A stretch of DNA of 32,499 nucleotides from Rhodocyclaceae bacterium (GTDB lineage Bacteria; Pseudomonadota; Gammaproteobacteria; Burkholderiales; Rhodocyclaceae), in the NCBI GenBank assembly GCA_020445665.1, contig JAGRGD010000299.1, forward strand, positions 1 to 32,499. The letters are read 5' to 3'. Every line of letters begins with the position of its first letter. Position 1 is the first letter of the stretch. Below are positions 23,834-32,393 of this stretch, one piece after another. A model generated the notes under the pieces. It was not told the origin of the DNA. It saw nothing but the letters and a program-made list of their open reading frames with translations, and searched no databases. Both the position numbers and the translations under genes were made by a program.

Positions 23834-24390
23834 CCTCGCTCCTCGCGGTTCACGTCCGGCAGGGTCAGGCAGCGGGCGCCGGGCCAGTGAAAATCCGGCT
23901 GCCCAGGCGGATGCCTGAGGGCCCAGTAGCCGAGCGTGCCATCGTCCGCCTCGAGCACTGTCGAAAGCGCGACCGTCAGAGACGCTCCGGCCGGCAGCCA
24001 GGCAGCCGGTATGACGGCCTCAAGCGCGAAGCCATCGGGCAACGGGCCGCATGTGCAGTGGCATGGGGTCTCGACATCGAAATCGTCCCGGCAGCGCGTC
24101 GCGCTGAAACCGTAAGCCGCCCAACAGCCCGAGGGCGAGAAATTGAACTCCCGATAGGACGCGCTGCCCGCGACGCCGACGAATGCCTCCATGCAGGTGT
24201 GCCGCCATAGGCCATCCTCGCGGCGCGGCGCGGCGGGCGCCGGAAGCCGCAGGGCTCCGCCGGTGCCGCAGACCCGGAAACGCAGGTCGAGGCCGCCGAC
24301 GCCGTCGTAGCCGACCGACGCAGCCACCGTCAGATTCGCGGACGGGCGGTTGGATGGGTGAGCGATCAGCGAATGGCGCGGGCGGTGCAT
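23830..24390 (-). CDS. DOMON-like domain protein
   Basis: A 186-residue soluble protein with a beta-sandwich resembling the DOMON/CBM9-type fold. Distinctive segments are DGLWRHTCMEAFVGV (near 58-72), YREFNFSPSGCWAAYGFSATR (split around 79-99) and the terminal LGYWALRHPPGQPDFHW. Related proteins are annotated only as DOMON-like; ligand sugars or haem are possible but not shown. There is no signal peptide, and the protein contains several cysteines. It is the first gene of the operon with the NamZ-type and transporter genes, overlapping the former by four bases (ATGA). Confidence 0.8.
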   Translation of the reverse strand: MHRPRHSLIAHPSNRPSANLTVAASVGYDGVGGLDLRFRVCGTGGALRLPAPAAPRREDGLWRHTCMEAFVGVAGSASYREFNFSPSGCWAAYGFSATRCRDDFDVETPCHCTCGPLPDGFALEAVIPAAWLPAGASLTVALSTVLEADDGTLGYWALRHPPGQPDFHWPGARCLTLPDVNREERG

Positions 24391-24470
24391 GGCAGGGTCG
24401 GTAAGCGGCCGACCGCTACTCTAGCAGCCTGCCGGGCAGCCCGCCGGCCCGTGGCAGTCCGCGCGCGCGC

Positions 24471-26123
24471 CTACTGCCGACCGGTCTCGCCGCGCGGGCG
24501 TTGCCCCGTTGCCTGGGCGAAGAGCATGTAGCCCCGCTTGCCATCGGCCATCGTGCAGCGCATGGCCGATTCGGCGCAGGCCATCAGGTGATCCACCGCT
24601 TCGCCGTGGTCGGGGGCAACCGCCATGCCGATCGAGACCCGGGGGTGCACCCGGTGCTGACCGAACTCGATCGCCTCGTCCAGGGACGCGAGGAGAGCTT
24701 CGGCGACCTTGGGCAGGTCCGTGGGAGCGCCGATATCCTCGAGCACGATGGCAACGGCCTCGTCGCTCCACAGCGCCACCGCGTCGTCGGGGCGGAGCAC
24801 CGAAGCGAAACGCAGCGCGAGTTGCCGTGTCACGCCATCCTCTTCTGACGCGCCGATGGCCCGCAGGAGTTCTCGGCCGCGGTCCAGCCCGACCATCAAC
24901 ACCCCGACGTGGCGCCCGCGCCAGGTCAGCACCGACAGCCGCGTGGCCAGGTGTTCGCGGAGGGCGTCCGGCGTGTTGAGCACCCGCCCGCGCGGCGTCG
25001 GCTCGGCGATCTGCCGGGGGGTGTCGCTGTCACGCACAAGCAGAACCCGCCCGCCGCTCGCGTTGTCGGTCCGGATCGAGGTTGCCGTCACGCTCACCCG
25101 CCGCTCGCGGTCCGTCCCCGGCAGCAGGCGACACTCGTAGCCCTCGCGGGTGAAGTGCCCATCCGAGACCCGCTTCTCCTTGCTTGTGCACTCGAGGATC
25201 TCCTGGACCGCCCTGCCCGCCAGCGGCCCCTCGACCGCGTCGGCGCATTTCAGCCGCATCGCCGCGTTGGTCCGCTGGATGATGCCCTGGCGATCGATGA
25301 CCATCAGCCCGTCGGAGATCGACTCGAGGATGGCCTCCACGTCGTCGCGGGACACCACGGTCTGCGACAGCTCCCGCGAGAGGCTCTCGAAGGCGTTGCC
25401 GAGACGGCCGATGTCGTCCCCGCTGTTGTGCGTGATCCGGACCTCGTAGTCGCCCTGCGCCATCCGCTCGGTCGCCTGGCGGAGCGCCTCGAGCGGGCGG
25501 GTCAGGTGTCGCGACAGCCAGGCGCCGCCAACCCCGACCAGGAGCAGCGCCAGCACGCCGAGGGCGGTGGCCTTGCGCGTCCAGTCCCGCGCGGCCGCGT
25601 CGACGTGCGAGAGGTAGCCCGAGAGTTCGTCCTCCTCCTGTGCCAGCGCCGTGCCGACCATCGACTCGAGCCGCACCAGCTGCTGCAGGACGCGGCGCTC
25701 GAAGCCGCCCATCACGCGCTCGACATCCTCGCCATCGACGGAAACACGATGGGCACGCAGGTCGACCACGAGGCCATCGACGGCCAGCCCGATGCCGGCA
25801 GCGGTCTCCGCCTCGTCGGGAAAATGGCGCGCGACCGCGTCCGAATAGGTGGACATCGCTTCCCGCAGCGCCGCCTCGTCGAGGGGCGGCGGGGAAGCGC
25901 CCTCGGCCCGCGACAGGCGCACCGCATGCAGGGTGCCGTAGGTCGCCCGCACGGCCTCGAGGCGCAGGTGCTGGAGCGCGTCCATGACCGGCCGGGTGCG
26001 CTGCACGGCCCCCTCGAGCTCGAACTGGGCCACCTCCAGCGCACGGTAACCGAACGCGCCGACCAGCAGGGTCAGGGTGGCGACGGCCAGAAAGCCGGCA
26101 AGGATCTTGTCTCTCAGTTTCAT
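24471..26123 (-). CDS. membrane sensor with HAMP, PAS and degenerate GGDEF domains
   Basis: A 550-residue inner-membrane receptor. A first helix (about 8-28), a periplasmic helical sensor region (29-183) and a second helix (184-205) are followed by a HAMP domain (206-258), a PAS domain (260-368) and a GGDEF-like domain (about 385-535). The GGDEF position reads WSDEA (452-456), and the substrate-binding part after LDRGREL is also altered, so diguanylate cyclase activity is unlikely; it may bind GTP or c-di-GMP, or act as a scaffold. The later conserved strand HPRVSIGMAVAPDHGEAVD is retained. The ATG at 26123 begins a normal membrane-insertion sequence (MKLRDKILAGFLAVATLTLL). It lies 102 bases downstream of the small membrane-protein gene on the same strand. 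Confidence 0.88.
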   Translation of the reverse strand: MKLRDKILAGFLAVATLTLLVGAFGYRALEVAQFELEGAVQRTRPVMDALQHLRLEAVRATYGTLHAVRLSRAEGASPPPLDEAALREAMSTYSDAVARHFPDEAETAAGIGLAVDGLVVDLRAHRVSVDGEDVERVMGGFERRVLQQLVRLESMVGTALAQEEDELSGYLSHVDAAARDWTRKATALGVLALLLVGVGGAWLSRHLTRPLEALRQATERMAQGDYEVRITHNSGDDIGRLGNAFESLSRELSQTVVSRDDVEAILESISDGLMVIDRQGIIQRTNAAMRLKCADAVEGPLAGRAVQEILECTSKEKRVSDGHFTREGYECRLLPGTDRERRVSVTATSIRTDNASGGRVLLVRDSDTPRQIAEPTPRGRVLNTPDALREHLATRLSVLTWRGRHVGVLMVGLDRGRELLRAIGASEEDGVTRQLALRFASVLRPDDAVALWSDEAVAIVLEDIGAPTDLPKVAEALLASLDEAIEFGQHRVHPRVSIGMAVAPDHGEAVDHLMACAESAMRCTMADGKRGYMLFAQATGQRPRGETGRQ

Positions 26124-26225
26124 GCCTGGGGCAGGGGTACGGCGCGGTTTCGACCCGCGCTCGGGTTATCGATTCCGATAGCGTCGCACGGACGTGCCGT
26201 CCCGTGCGTTAAGCGCCACACGGCT

Positions 26226-26537
26226 TTACGATCGATTCGCCGGATTTCGGCTGCGGATGACGAGCACGCTGCCAACCGCGAACTCCAGCAGTCCGAGCGC
26301 CAGCATCATGCCCGGCACGAACGGACGGGCCTGGGCCGGCAGCGCCTCGGGGGGCGCAATCATCAGCCAGCCGCCGAGCGCCAGCAAGACCAGGGCCGAT
26401 GCGATGACCAGACGCCCGGCGCGTGCCAGCCGCCGGGCAGCGGCGGGAACAGCCTGCCCGGCGGCTGGCGACCCGGCCGGATTCTCGGCCACGCCCGCCC
26501 TGCCGGCGACGCGCCCGACCTGACGAAAGTCCTTCAT
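26226..26537 (-). CDS. small membrane protein of unknown function
   Basis: A 103-residue protein with a basic, Ala-rich N-terminal half (about 1-40), two hydrophobic helices (about 43-61 and 74-95) and a short basic tail. I do not recognise a family. The start is supported by GAGGAG just upstream of the ATG at 26537. It may share a transcript with the downstream sensor gene. Confidence 0.65.
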   Translation of the reverse strand: MKDFRQVGRVAGRAGVAENPAGSPAAGQAVPAAARRLARAGRLVIASALVLLALGGWLMIAPPEALPAQARPFVPGMMLALGLLEFAVGSVLVIRSRNPANRS

Positions 26538-26680
26538 CCCACCTCCTCATCCCGGCCCTCAGTATGGCGCCAGTGAACGGATCCTGCCGCAGAGATGCGT
26601 TGCGGTGGCGGGCAGGCGGCGATGCACACGGGGGGCGGTGGGTGTCGGTACACTGATGCGCTCCGCCAGCGAACCCGCCC

Positions 26681-27571
26681 ATGATCCCGATCCGTTACAT
26701 CGAGCCGGTTTACCGCCCCCCGAGTGAAGCCCGCTCCCTGATCCTGCCGGTCACCGACGGTTGCTCGTGGAACCGCTGTACGTTCTGCGAAATGTACACG
26801 GCACCTCAGAAGGCGTTCCGGCCCCGCGACACGGCCGAGGTGGAGCGGGCCATCGAGCGCACGGCGGCGAGCCTCGGCAATCAGGTACAGCGGGTGTTCC
26901 TGGCCGACGGCGACGCCCTGGTGTTGTCCACCCGCCGCCTGCTTCACATCCTGCAGTCGATCCGGCGCCACCTGCCCGCCGTGCGCCGGGTCTCCAGTTA
27001 CTGCCTCGCGAGCAACCTGAAGCGCAAGAGCGTCGCCGAGCTGACGGAGCTGCGCGATGCCGGCCTCAGCCTGGCCTATCTGGGCGCCGAGTCCGGCGAT
27101 GACCTGGTGCTGGCCAGGGTGGTCAAAGGGGAAGACTATGCCTCCACCGTCAGCGCCCTCGACAAGCTCGCCGCCGCCGGGATCAAGCGCTCGGTGATGA
27201 TTCTCAACGGGCTGGGCGGCACCGCGCACAGCGACCGTCACGCCGACGGTTCGGCGCGACTCGCGAACGCCACCCAGCCGGAGTTCCTGTCCACGCTGGT
27301 GGTCAGCTTCCCTGGCGGCGAGGATCGGTTCCGTGCGGGGTTCCCGGAGTGGGCGCCCCTCGACCCGGCCGGCCTGCTGCGGGAATTGCACCGCTTCGTG
27401 TCCGCGCTGGCGCTGCGGCGGACGGTCTTCCGCTCGGATCACGCCTCGAACTGGCTGGCCCTGAAGGGCACGCTGGGCGCCGACAAGGCGCGCCTGCTGG
27501 CGGAACTGCAGGGGGCCATCGACAATCCGGCCGCGGCGCCGCTCCGGCCCGCGTGGGCGCGCGGGCTGTAG
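26681..27571 (+). CDS. radical SAM protein
   Basis: A 296-residue protein with a radical SAM core. The cluster-binding cysteines are 28, 33 and 36 in [13 protein letters not shown], a C-x4-C-x2-C spacing instead of the usual C-x3-C-x2-C. The core continues with LADGDALVL, the strand [18 protein letters not shown] and VMILNGLGG. No extra cluster motif or B12 domain is visible. Radical SAM enzymes generate a 5-prime-deoxyadenosyl radical; the substrate here is unknown. The ATG at 26681 has no strong Shine-Dalgarno sequence. It is followed after 119 bases by the CoA-transferase gene in the same direction. Confidence 0.88.
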   Translation: MIPIRYIEPVYRPPSEARSLILPVTDGCSWNRCTFCEMYTAPQKAFRPRDTAEVERAIERTAASLGNQVQRVFLADGDALVLSTRRLLHILQSIRRHLPAVRRVSSYCLASNLKRKSVAELTELRDAGLSLAYLGAESGDDLVLARVVKGEDYASTVSALDKLAAAGIKRSVMILNGLGGTAHSDRHADGSARLANATQPEFLSTLVVSFPGGEDRFRAGFPEWAPLDPAGLLRELHRFVSALALRRTVFRSDHASNWLALKGTLGADKARLLAELQGAIDNPAAAPLRPAWARGL

Positions 27572-27690
27572 GGCGGGTTCGCAGCGGTCCGCGCGCCCCG
27601 CCAATCGGTGTCTGCCCTACTACACGACGGGAGCCCGGACAGGTATCTTCTCCCCCGAGTGCCGCGCAGTCGGCGCCGGGAGAGGAGAGC

Positions 27691-29697
27691 ATGAACAAGA
27701 TCGAACACATCGCGCCGATGCTCGAGCGCCTTCGCGCCGTGCACGCCGGCAAGGTGGTCAGCGCTGCCGAGGCGGTCCAGCTGATCCGCAGCCACGACAC
27801 GGTCGCCACCGGCGGCTTCGTCGGCATCGGCTTCGCCGAGGGCATCGCCGTGGCCCTCGAGGAGCGCTTCCTGTCCGAATCCCGCTCGCGGGCGGACGGC
27901 AAGGGCTACCCCCGCGAACTGACCCTGGTCTATGCCGCCGGGCAGGGCGACGGGCAGAGCCGCGGCCTCAACCACCTCGGCCACAGCGGCCTGGTGCGCC
28001 GGGTCATCGGCGGACACTGGGGGCTTGTGCCCCGCCTCCAGGAGCTGGCCGTGTCGGGCCAGATCGAGGCCTACAACCTGCCCCAGGGGGTGATCACCCA
28101 CCTGTTCCGGGATATCGCCGCCGGCAAGCCAGGCACCCTCACGCGGGTCGGCCTCGGCACCTTCGTGGATCCCCGCTACGGCGGTGGCCGGATCAACGAC
28201 CGCACCGTGGACGAGCTGGTGCGCCTGATGGAGATCGACGGCGAGGAGTACCTGTTCTACAAGGCCTTCCCGATCCACGTCGGCATCATCCGCGGCACCA
28301 CGGCCGACCCCGATGGCAACATCACGATGGAGAAGGAGGCGCTCACCCTCGAGGCCCAGGCCATCGCGATGGCCGCCCACAACAGCGGCGGCGTGGTCAT
28401 TGCCCAGGTCGAGCGCATCGCCGAGCGGGGCAGCCTGTCGCCCCGCCAGGTCAAGATCCCCGGCGTGCTAGTGGACTGCGTGGTGGTGGCGGAGAAGCCC
28501 GAGCATCACCAGCAGACTTTCGCCGTACCGTATAGCGCTGCCTACGCTGGCGAGATCCGCGTACCGGCCACCAGCATCGAGCCGATGGGCATGTCGGAGC
28601 GCAAGATCATGGCCCGTCGCGCGGCACTGGAACTGAAGGCCAATGCGGTGGTGAACCTGGGCATCGGGATGCCGGAAGGGGTCGCTGCGGTGGCCGCCGA
28701 GGAGGGCATCATCGATCTCCTGACCCTGACCGCCGAGCCGGGCGTGATCGGCGGCATCCCGGCCGGCGGCATGAACTTCGGCGCGGCGATCAACACCGAC
28801 GCGATCATCGACCAGCCGAGCCAGTTCGACTTCTACGACGGCGGCGGCCTTGACCTGGCGGTCCTCGGGCTGGCCCAGGCCGATACCCACGGCAACCTCA
28901 ACGTCAGCAAGTTCGGTCAGCGCATCGCCGGCGCCGGCGGCTTCATCAACATCAGCCAGAACGCCAAGCAGGTGGTCTTCGTCGGCACCTTCACCGCCGG
29001 CGGCCTCGAGATCGCCGTGGACGATGGCGAGCTGCGGATCGTCTCGGAGGGGCGCTCGCAGAAGTTCGTCGAGGCGGTCGAGCACCGCACCTTCGCCGGC
29101 TCGGTGGCGCTTGCCCGCCAACAGCCCGTGCTCTACGTGACGGAGCGCTGCGTCTTCCGCCTCACGCCCGAGGGCATGGAGCTGGTCGAGGTGGCGCCCG
29201 GTATCGACATCGACCGGGAAATCCTCGACCGGATGGGTTTCCGCCCGATCATCCGCGGCGAGCCGGTGCGGATGGACGCCCGCCTGTTCGCGCCCGGCCG
29301 CATGGCCCTGCGCAACGACCTGACCGCCCTCTCGCTGGCCGATCGCCTGGTGTACGACCAGGAACAGGCGCTGTTTTTCGTGAACTTCGAGCGGCTGCAC
29401 ATCCGCCAGCCAGCGCAGATCCGGCAGATCCACGAGCTGATCGAGGCGCGCTTCGCCGAGATCGGCCGCAAGGTGCCTGCGGTGGTCAACTACGAGAATT
29501 TCGAGATCGAGCCGGAGCTGCTGGAGGACTACGTGGCGATGGTGCAGGACGTCACCAGCCGCTTCTATACCGGCGTGGTGCGCTACGCCACGAGCGGCTT
29601 CGCGCGGATGAAGCTGGGCGAGGCGCTGGCCGACGACCACATTCGCTCGCGCCTGTACGCGAGCCTCGGCGAGGCCCGCGCCGCGCTGGGGGACTGA
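27691..29697 (+). CDS. acyl-CoA:acetate/3-ketoacid CoA-transferase family protein with C-terminal extension
   Basis: A 668-residue enzyme of the family I CoA-transferases, similar along residues 15-535 to E. coli YdiF and to propionate CoA-transferase. The two fused halves (alpha and beta) are visible: [25 protein letters not shown] and [11 protein letters not shown]. The catalytic glutamate is Glu349 in [10 protein letters not shown], which forms a glutamyl-CoA thioester. The family half ends near MDARLF; about 130 further residues ([19 protein letters not shown]... [17 protein letters not shown]) form an extra C-terminal domain. The ATG at 27691 has GGAGAGGAG upstream. Its stop overlaps the YjbQ start by one base (TGATG), so the two are translationally coupled. 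The acyl substrate is not readable. Confidence 0.9.
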   Translation: MNKIEHIAPMLERLRAVHAGKVVSAAEAVQLIRSHDTVATGGFVGIGFAEGIAVALEERFLSESRSRADGKGYPRELTLVYAAGQGDGQSRGLNHLGHSGLVRRVIGGHWGLVPRLQELAVSGQIEAYNLPQGVITHLFRDIAAGKPGTLTRVGLGTFVDPRYGGGRINDRTVDELVRLMEIDGEEYLFYKAFPIHVGIIRGTTADPDGNITMEKEALTLEAQAIAMAAHNSGGVVIAQVERIAERGSLSPRQVKIPGVLVDCVVVAEKPEHHQQTFAVPYSAAYAGEIRVPATSIEPMGMSERKIMARRAALELKANAVVNLGIGMPEGVAAVAAEEGIIDLLTLTAEPGVIGGIPAGGMNFGAAINTDAIIDQPSQFDFYDGGGLDLAVLGLAQADTHGNLNVSKFGQRIAGAGGFINISQNAKQVVFVGTFTAGGLEIAVDDGELRIVSEGRSQKFVEAVEHRTFAGSVALARQQPVLYVTERCVFRLTPEGMELVEVAPGIDIDREILDRMGFRPIIRGEPVRMDARLFAPGRMALRNDLTALSLADRLVYDQEQALFFVNFERLHIRQPAQIRQIHELIEARFAEIGRKVPAVVNYENFEIEPELLEDYVAMVQDVTSRFYTGVVRYATSGFARMKLGEALADDHIRSRLYASLGEARAALGD

Positions 29698-30110
29698 TGG
29701 CCTATCAGGACACCTTGCGCTTCGACACCCGGGGCCGCGACACGCGGAACATCACGCCCGAGGTCAGCGATATCGTGCGCGCAAGCGGCGTCGCCTGCGG
29801 CCTCGTCAATATCTGCGTCCAGCACACGTCGGCCTCGCTGATCGTGACGGAAAACGCCGACCCGGACGTCCGGCGCGACCTGGAGACCCTCTTCGCCCGC
29901 CTCGCGCCCGACGGCGATCCGGCCTACCGGCACGACCTCGAAGGCGACGACGACATGGCCGCCCACGCCCGCAGTGTGCTCACGGAAACCTCCCTGACCC
30001 TGCCCGTTACCGACGGCCGGCTGCGGCTGGGCACCTGGCAGGGCGTGTTCCTGTGGGAGCACCGCAGCCATGCGCAGCAACGGCAGGTGGTGGTAACGGT
30101 AATCGGCTGA
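29697..30110 (+). CDS. YjbQ / UPF0047 family protein
   Basis: A 137-residue cytoplasmic protein of the YjbQ family, often annotated as secondary thiamine-phosphate synthase because E. coli YjbQ can replace the thiamine phosphate synthase weakly. The signature is clear: QHTSASLIVTENADPDV (near 42-58), DDDMAAHARSVL and LGTWQGVFLWEHR (near 111-123). The native role is uncertain. The start overlaps the CoA-transferase stop. Confidence 0.93.
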   Translation: MAYQDTLRFDTRGRDTRNITPEVSDIVRASGVACGLVNICVQHTSASLIVTENADPDVRRDLETLFARLAPDGDPAYRHDLEGDDDMAAHARSVLTETSLTLPVTDGRLRLGTWQGVFLWEHRSHAQQRQVVVTVIG

Positions 30111-30131
30111 TGCCCCGCTCGGCCACCGGCC

Positions 30132-30740
30132 TCAGTCGGCGCAAAGACCGGCGACCACCCGCTCGACGACGCTCGTCATCAGAGTCGGCTCGATGTGGCC
30201 CCCGGCCGAGCCGGGGAGATTGCCGGTGAGCGCCAGCATCGCGAAGCCGTGCACCCCGGACCAGGCCGTCAGCGTCAGGATCGCCGGGTCGCCCCCGAAT
30301 ACCCCCTCCGCGACGCCTTGCTCGACGAGTCCCGCCAGGGCCCGGTAGGCCCCCACCGCCGCGCGACGAAAATCTGCGTCCTGGTCAGCGCCGTCCGGAC
30401 GTGAAGCCAGCATCAGCAGTGTCCGCTCCGGGTTGGCCAGGGCGAGTTCGATATATGCCCGCCCGGCCACTTCGAGGGCGGCCCTTGTCCCTCCCGCCCC
30501 GTCACTGACCACCCGCAGGCGCCGTTCAAGGGCCTCGAAGCCCCGCTGACCGACACCCCGCAGCAGCGCAGCCTTGTCCGGAAAATGCCGGTACGGCGCG
30601 GCATGACTGACACCCGCCGCCCGGGCGACGGCACGCAGGCTGAGTTGAGCCGCCCCCTGCTCGGCCAATAGTTGCTCCGCCACGTCGAGTAGCGCTTCAC
30701 GCAGGTTGCCGTGGTGATAGCCACCCTTCGCGTCCTCCAT
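30132..30740 (-). CDS. TetR/AcrR family transcriptional regulator
   Basis: A 202-residue regulator. The N-terminal helix-turn-helix domain (about 8-60) reads REALLDVAEQLLAEQG, then SLRAVARAAGVSHAAPYRHF with the recognition helix at about 44-54. The C-terminal all-helical ligand domain contains YIELALANPERTLLM, reminiscent of WHG-domain TetR proteins. The ATG at 30740 has GGAG five bases upstream of a GGGG; a GTG at 30746 is the alternative. It is transcribed away from the sterol-desaturase gene, with two palindromes between them that fit its operator, so it probably represses both itself and the desaturase. Confidence 0.92.
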   Translation of the reverse strand: MEDAKGGYHHGNLREALLDVAEQLLAEQGAAQLSLRAVARAAGVSHAAPYRHFPDKAALLRGVGQRGFEALERRLRVVSDGAGGTRAALEVAGRAYIELALANPERTLLMLASRPDGADQDADFRRAAVGAYRALAGLVEQGVAEGVFGGDPAILTLTAWSGVHGFAMLALTGNLPGSAGGHIEPTLMTSVVERVVAGLCAD

Positions 30741-30784
30741 CCCCACTCCGCTCGTCAGTTGTCATGACCATCATGTCAGCCAAT

Positions 30785-30799
30785 GTTGACATCGTCAAC
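30785..30799. promoter_or_regulatory. palindromic operator 1 for the TetR regulator
   Basis: GTTGACATCGTCAAC is a perfect inverted repeat (6+3+6). It overlaps the candidate -35 box of the desaturase promoter, as a repressor site would. The binding protein is inferred from position. Confidence 0.6.
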
Positions 30800-30814
30800 T
30801 TCGGACACTAAGCT
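30786..30814 (+). promoter_or_regulatory. candidate promoter of the sterol-desaturase gene
   Basis: A consensus TTGACA (30786-30791) is followed after 17 bases by TAAGCT (30809-30814), a weak -10. The start codon is at 30851. Both operators lie within or next to it. Confidence 0.5.
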
Positions 30815-30820
30815 GCGCCA

Positions 30821-30837
30821 TGTTGACACCGTAAACA
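30821..30837. promoter_or_regulatory. palindromic operator 2 for the TetR regulator
   Basis: TGTTGACACCGTAAACA is an imperfect inverted repeat with the same TGTTGAC half as operator 1, offset by 37 bases. It lies at or just after the predicted transcription start and just before the desaturase ribosome site. Confidence 0.6.
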
Positions 30838-30850
30838 TAAGGAGCCACCG

Positions 30851-31747
30851 ATGAGCTGCACCCGCCAGACCCTCCACCGCACGACCCACTCCGCCGTCCA
30901 AGCGCTGCCCTACCTGATCTGGCCGGGCCTGCTCTCCGCCAGCCTGCTTTTCACCGCCCTGCTGCACGCGTAGGGGCTGCCTGTCGGCGTTGTCTACCTG
31001 CTGGGGTTGTTCTTCTCGCTGGCCGCCATGGCCCTGGCCGAGGTGGCGCTGCCGTTTCGCCGCGCCTGGCGGCCCGACCGCCGCGAGTTGCGAACCAACG
31101 GCGTCTACTTCCTGATGAACGGAATCAACAGCGGCCTCGCCAACGCCGGCGCCACGGCAACCGCGCTGTGGATGGCCCCGTCCCAGATGCCGCTGCCTCT
31201 CTGGTTGGCCGTACCAACGGCGTTGCTGATCAGCACCTTCTTCGGCTACTGGTGGCATCGGGCCGGCCATGAGTCGGCCCGGCTGTGGCGTTTCCATGGC
31301 ATCCACCATGTGCCGCAGAAGCTCAACGTCGCCAACAACAACACCGTGCACTTTGTCGATCTGCTGATCGGCAACCTGGTGACCACCGTGCCGCTCGCGT
31401 GGCTCGGCTTCTCAGAAATGGCGGTGGCGACAGCGGGTTTCCTGACCAGCTTTCAGGGCTTCTTTGCCCACCTCAACGCCGATGTGCGCCTCGGCGTTCT
31501 GGGCCGCTGGGTAATGGGCCCCGAGCACCACCGCTACCACCACAGCGTGCGCGTCGCCGAAGCCGGCAATTTCAGCTCGTCGATCACCCTCTGGGACCGC
31601 CTGTTCGGAACTTTCGTCCATCGCCCGGGGCGGTCGCCGGCGCAGATCGGCATCGAGGGCGGCCAGGGCTTTCCGGCGGACACCGCACTCGCCGCCAGCG
31701 TGGTCGCTCCCTTTTGCCGTGCAGACCGCAACGCGGGGAAGCGCTGA
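30851..31747 (+). CDS. sterol desaturase/fatty acid hydroxylase family protein, interrupted by an in-frame TAG
   Basis: A membrane di-iron oxygenase of the sterol desaturase family. All three histidine clusters are intact: HRAGH (136-140), HGIHH (149-153) and HHRYHH (226-231), with hydrophobic helices between. The gene clearly begins at the ATG at 30851, which has AAGGAG six bases upstream, and the first 40 codons encode the expected first membrane helix (QALPYLIWPGLLSASLLF). Codon 41 (30971-30973) is TAG, after which the same frame continues as GLPVGVVYLLGLFF to the normal end. The total is 298 codons including the amber. As read, it is either a recent nonsense mutant (CAG to TAG is one transition), a sequencing error, or translated from an internal start such as TTG 31007 or ATG 31028, which would remove the first helix. 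Confidence 0.85.
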
Positions 31748-31784
31748 TGCATCCGCGCAGGCTGGCGCCTCGAGGGGGGCTGGC

Positions 31785-32393
31785 TCAGTCGTCCCGTTCG
31801 AGCGCGCTCTCAATCAGCAGGGCCGCCACCACCCGGCGGTCCAGCGCGAACCAGATCAGGACCGGCATCAGCGTCGGCAGCAGCAGGAAGCCGAGCTGGT
31901 AGCCGGCTGCAAAGAAGTTCATGTCCCAGGCATCAAAGCCCGTCTGGGCAGCGGTCTCCGGGGCGGCGAGGACGGCCACCTGCATCAGCCACGTGAAGCA
32001 CACGCTGGTAGCCTGAAACGGGATCAGGGCGAGCCCGGCCAGCGGCAGCTTCCACCACCAGCCCTGGCGGTCCACCGCCAGCAGCAGGGCGGCGGCGAAG
32101 GGCGTGCCGTAGGCATAGCTGAGGATGTTGGCGGTCGGCGCCAGCTCACCGACCCGGCCGTCCGGTGCGCGGACTTCGAGCGCCGTCAGCAGCGTCTGGG
32201 TGGTGCCCTCCAGTTCCGAACCGGTCACCCAGTAGCTGAAGAAGCCACGCATGGCCTGCTCGGCCACCCACGCCACCGGCAGCGACAGCCACTCACGCGC
32301 CCAGTACCAGGCCGCCAGCAGCGGCACGAGCCACAGCAGGACGCGCAGGAAGAAGCCGCCGACGACGCTCGTGGCGCTAGGGTCTGTGGACAT
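31785..32393 (-). CDS. exosortase H-associated-type membrane protein
   Basis: A 202-residue membrane protein with about five helices. FFLRVLLWLVPLLAAWYW near the N-terminus, NILSYAYGTPFAAALLLA, LALIPFQATSVCF and YQLGFLLLPTLMPVLIW match what I remember of the membrane protein that accompanies exosortase H, the enzyme that processes IPTL-CTERM sorting signals. The exosortase itself is not in the window; it could lie beyond the right edge or have been separated. The start ATG at 32393 and the first seven codons (MSTDPSA) lie inside the right repeat core, and no Shine-Dalgarno sequence is visible. The true N-terminus may therefore have been replaced by the repeat. Confidence 0.75.
   Translation of the reverse strand: MSTDPSATSVVGGFFLRVLLWLVPLLAAWYWAREWLSLPVAWVAEQAMRGFFSYWVTGSELEGTTQTLLTALEVRAPDGRVGELAPTANILSYAYGTPFAAALLLAVDRQGWWWKLPLAGLALIPFQATSVCFTWLMQVAVLAAPETAAQTGFDAWDMNFFAAGYQLGFLLLPTLMPVLIWFALDRRVVAALLIESALERDD

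Noticed and set aside
24909-26576. Plus-strand open frame opposite the HAMP/PAS sensor
   Set aside because: The sense strand encodes a full membrane sensor; the antisense frame lacks domains.
30971-30973. TAG as a pyrrolysine or reassigned codon
   Set aside because: TAG ends other genes in the window, and no pyrrolysine genes or stem-loop element are visible; nonsense mutation, error or reinitiation are simpler.
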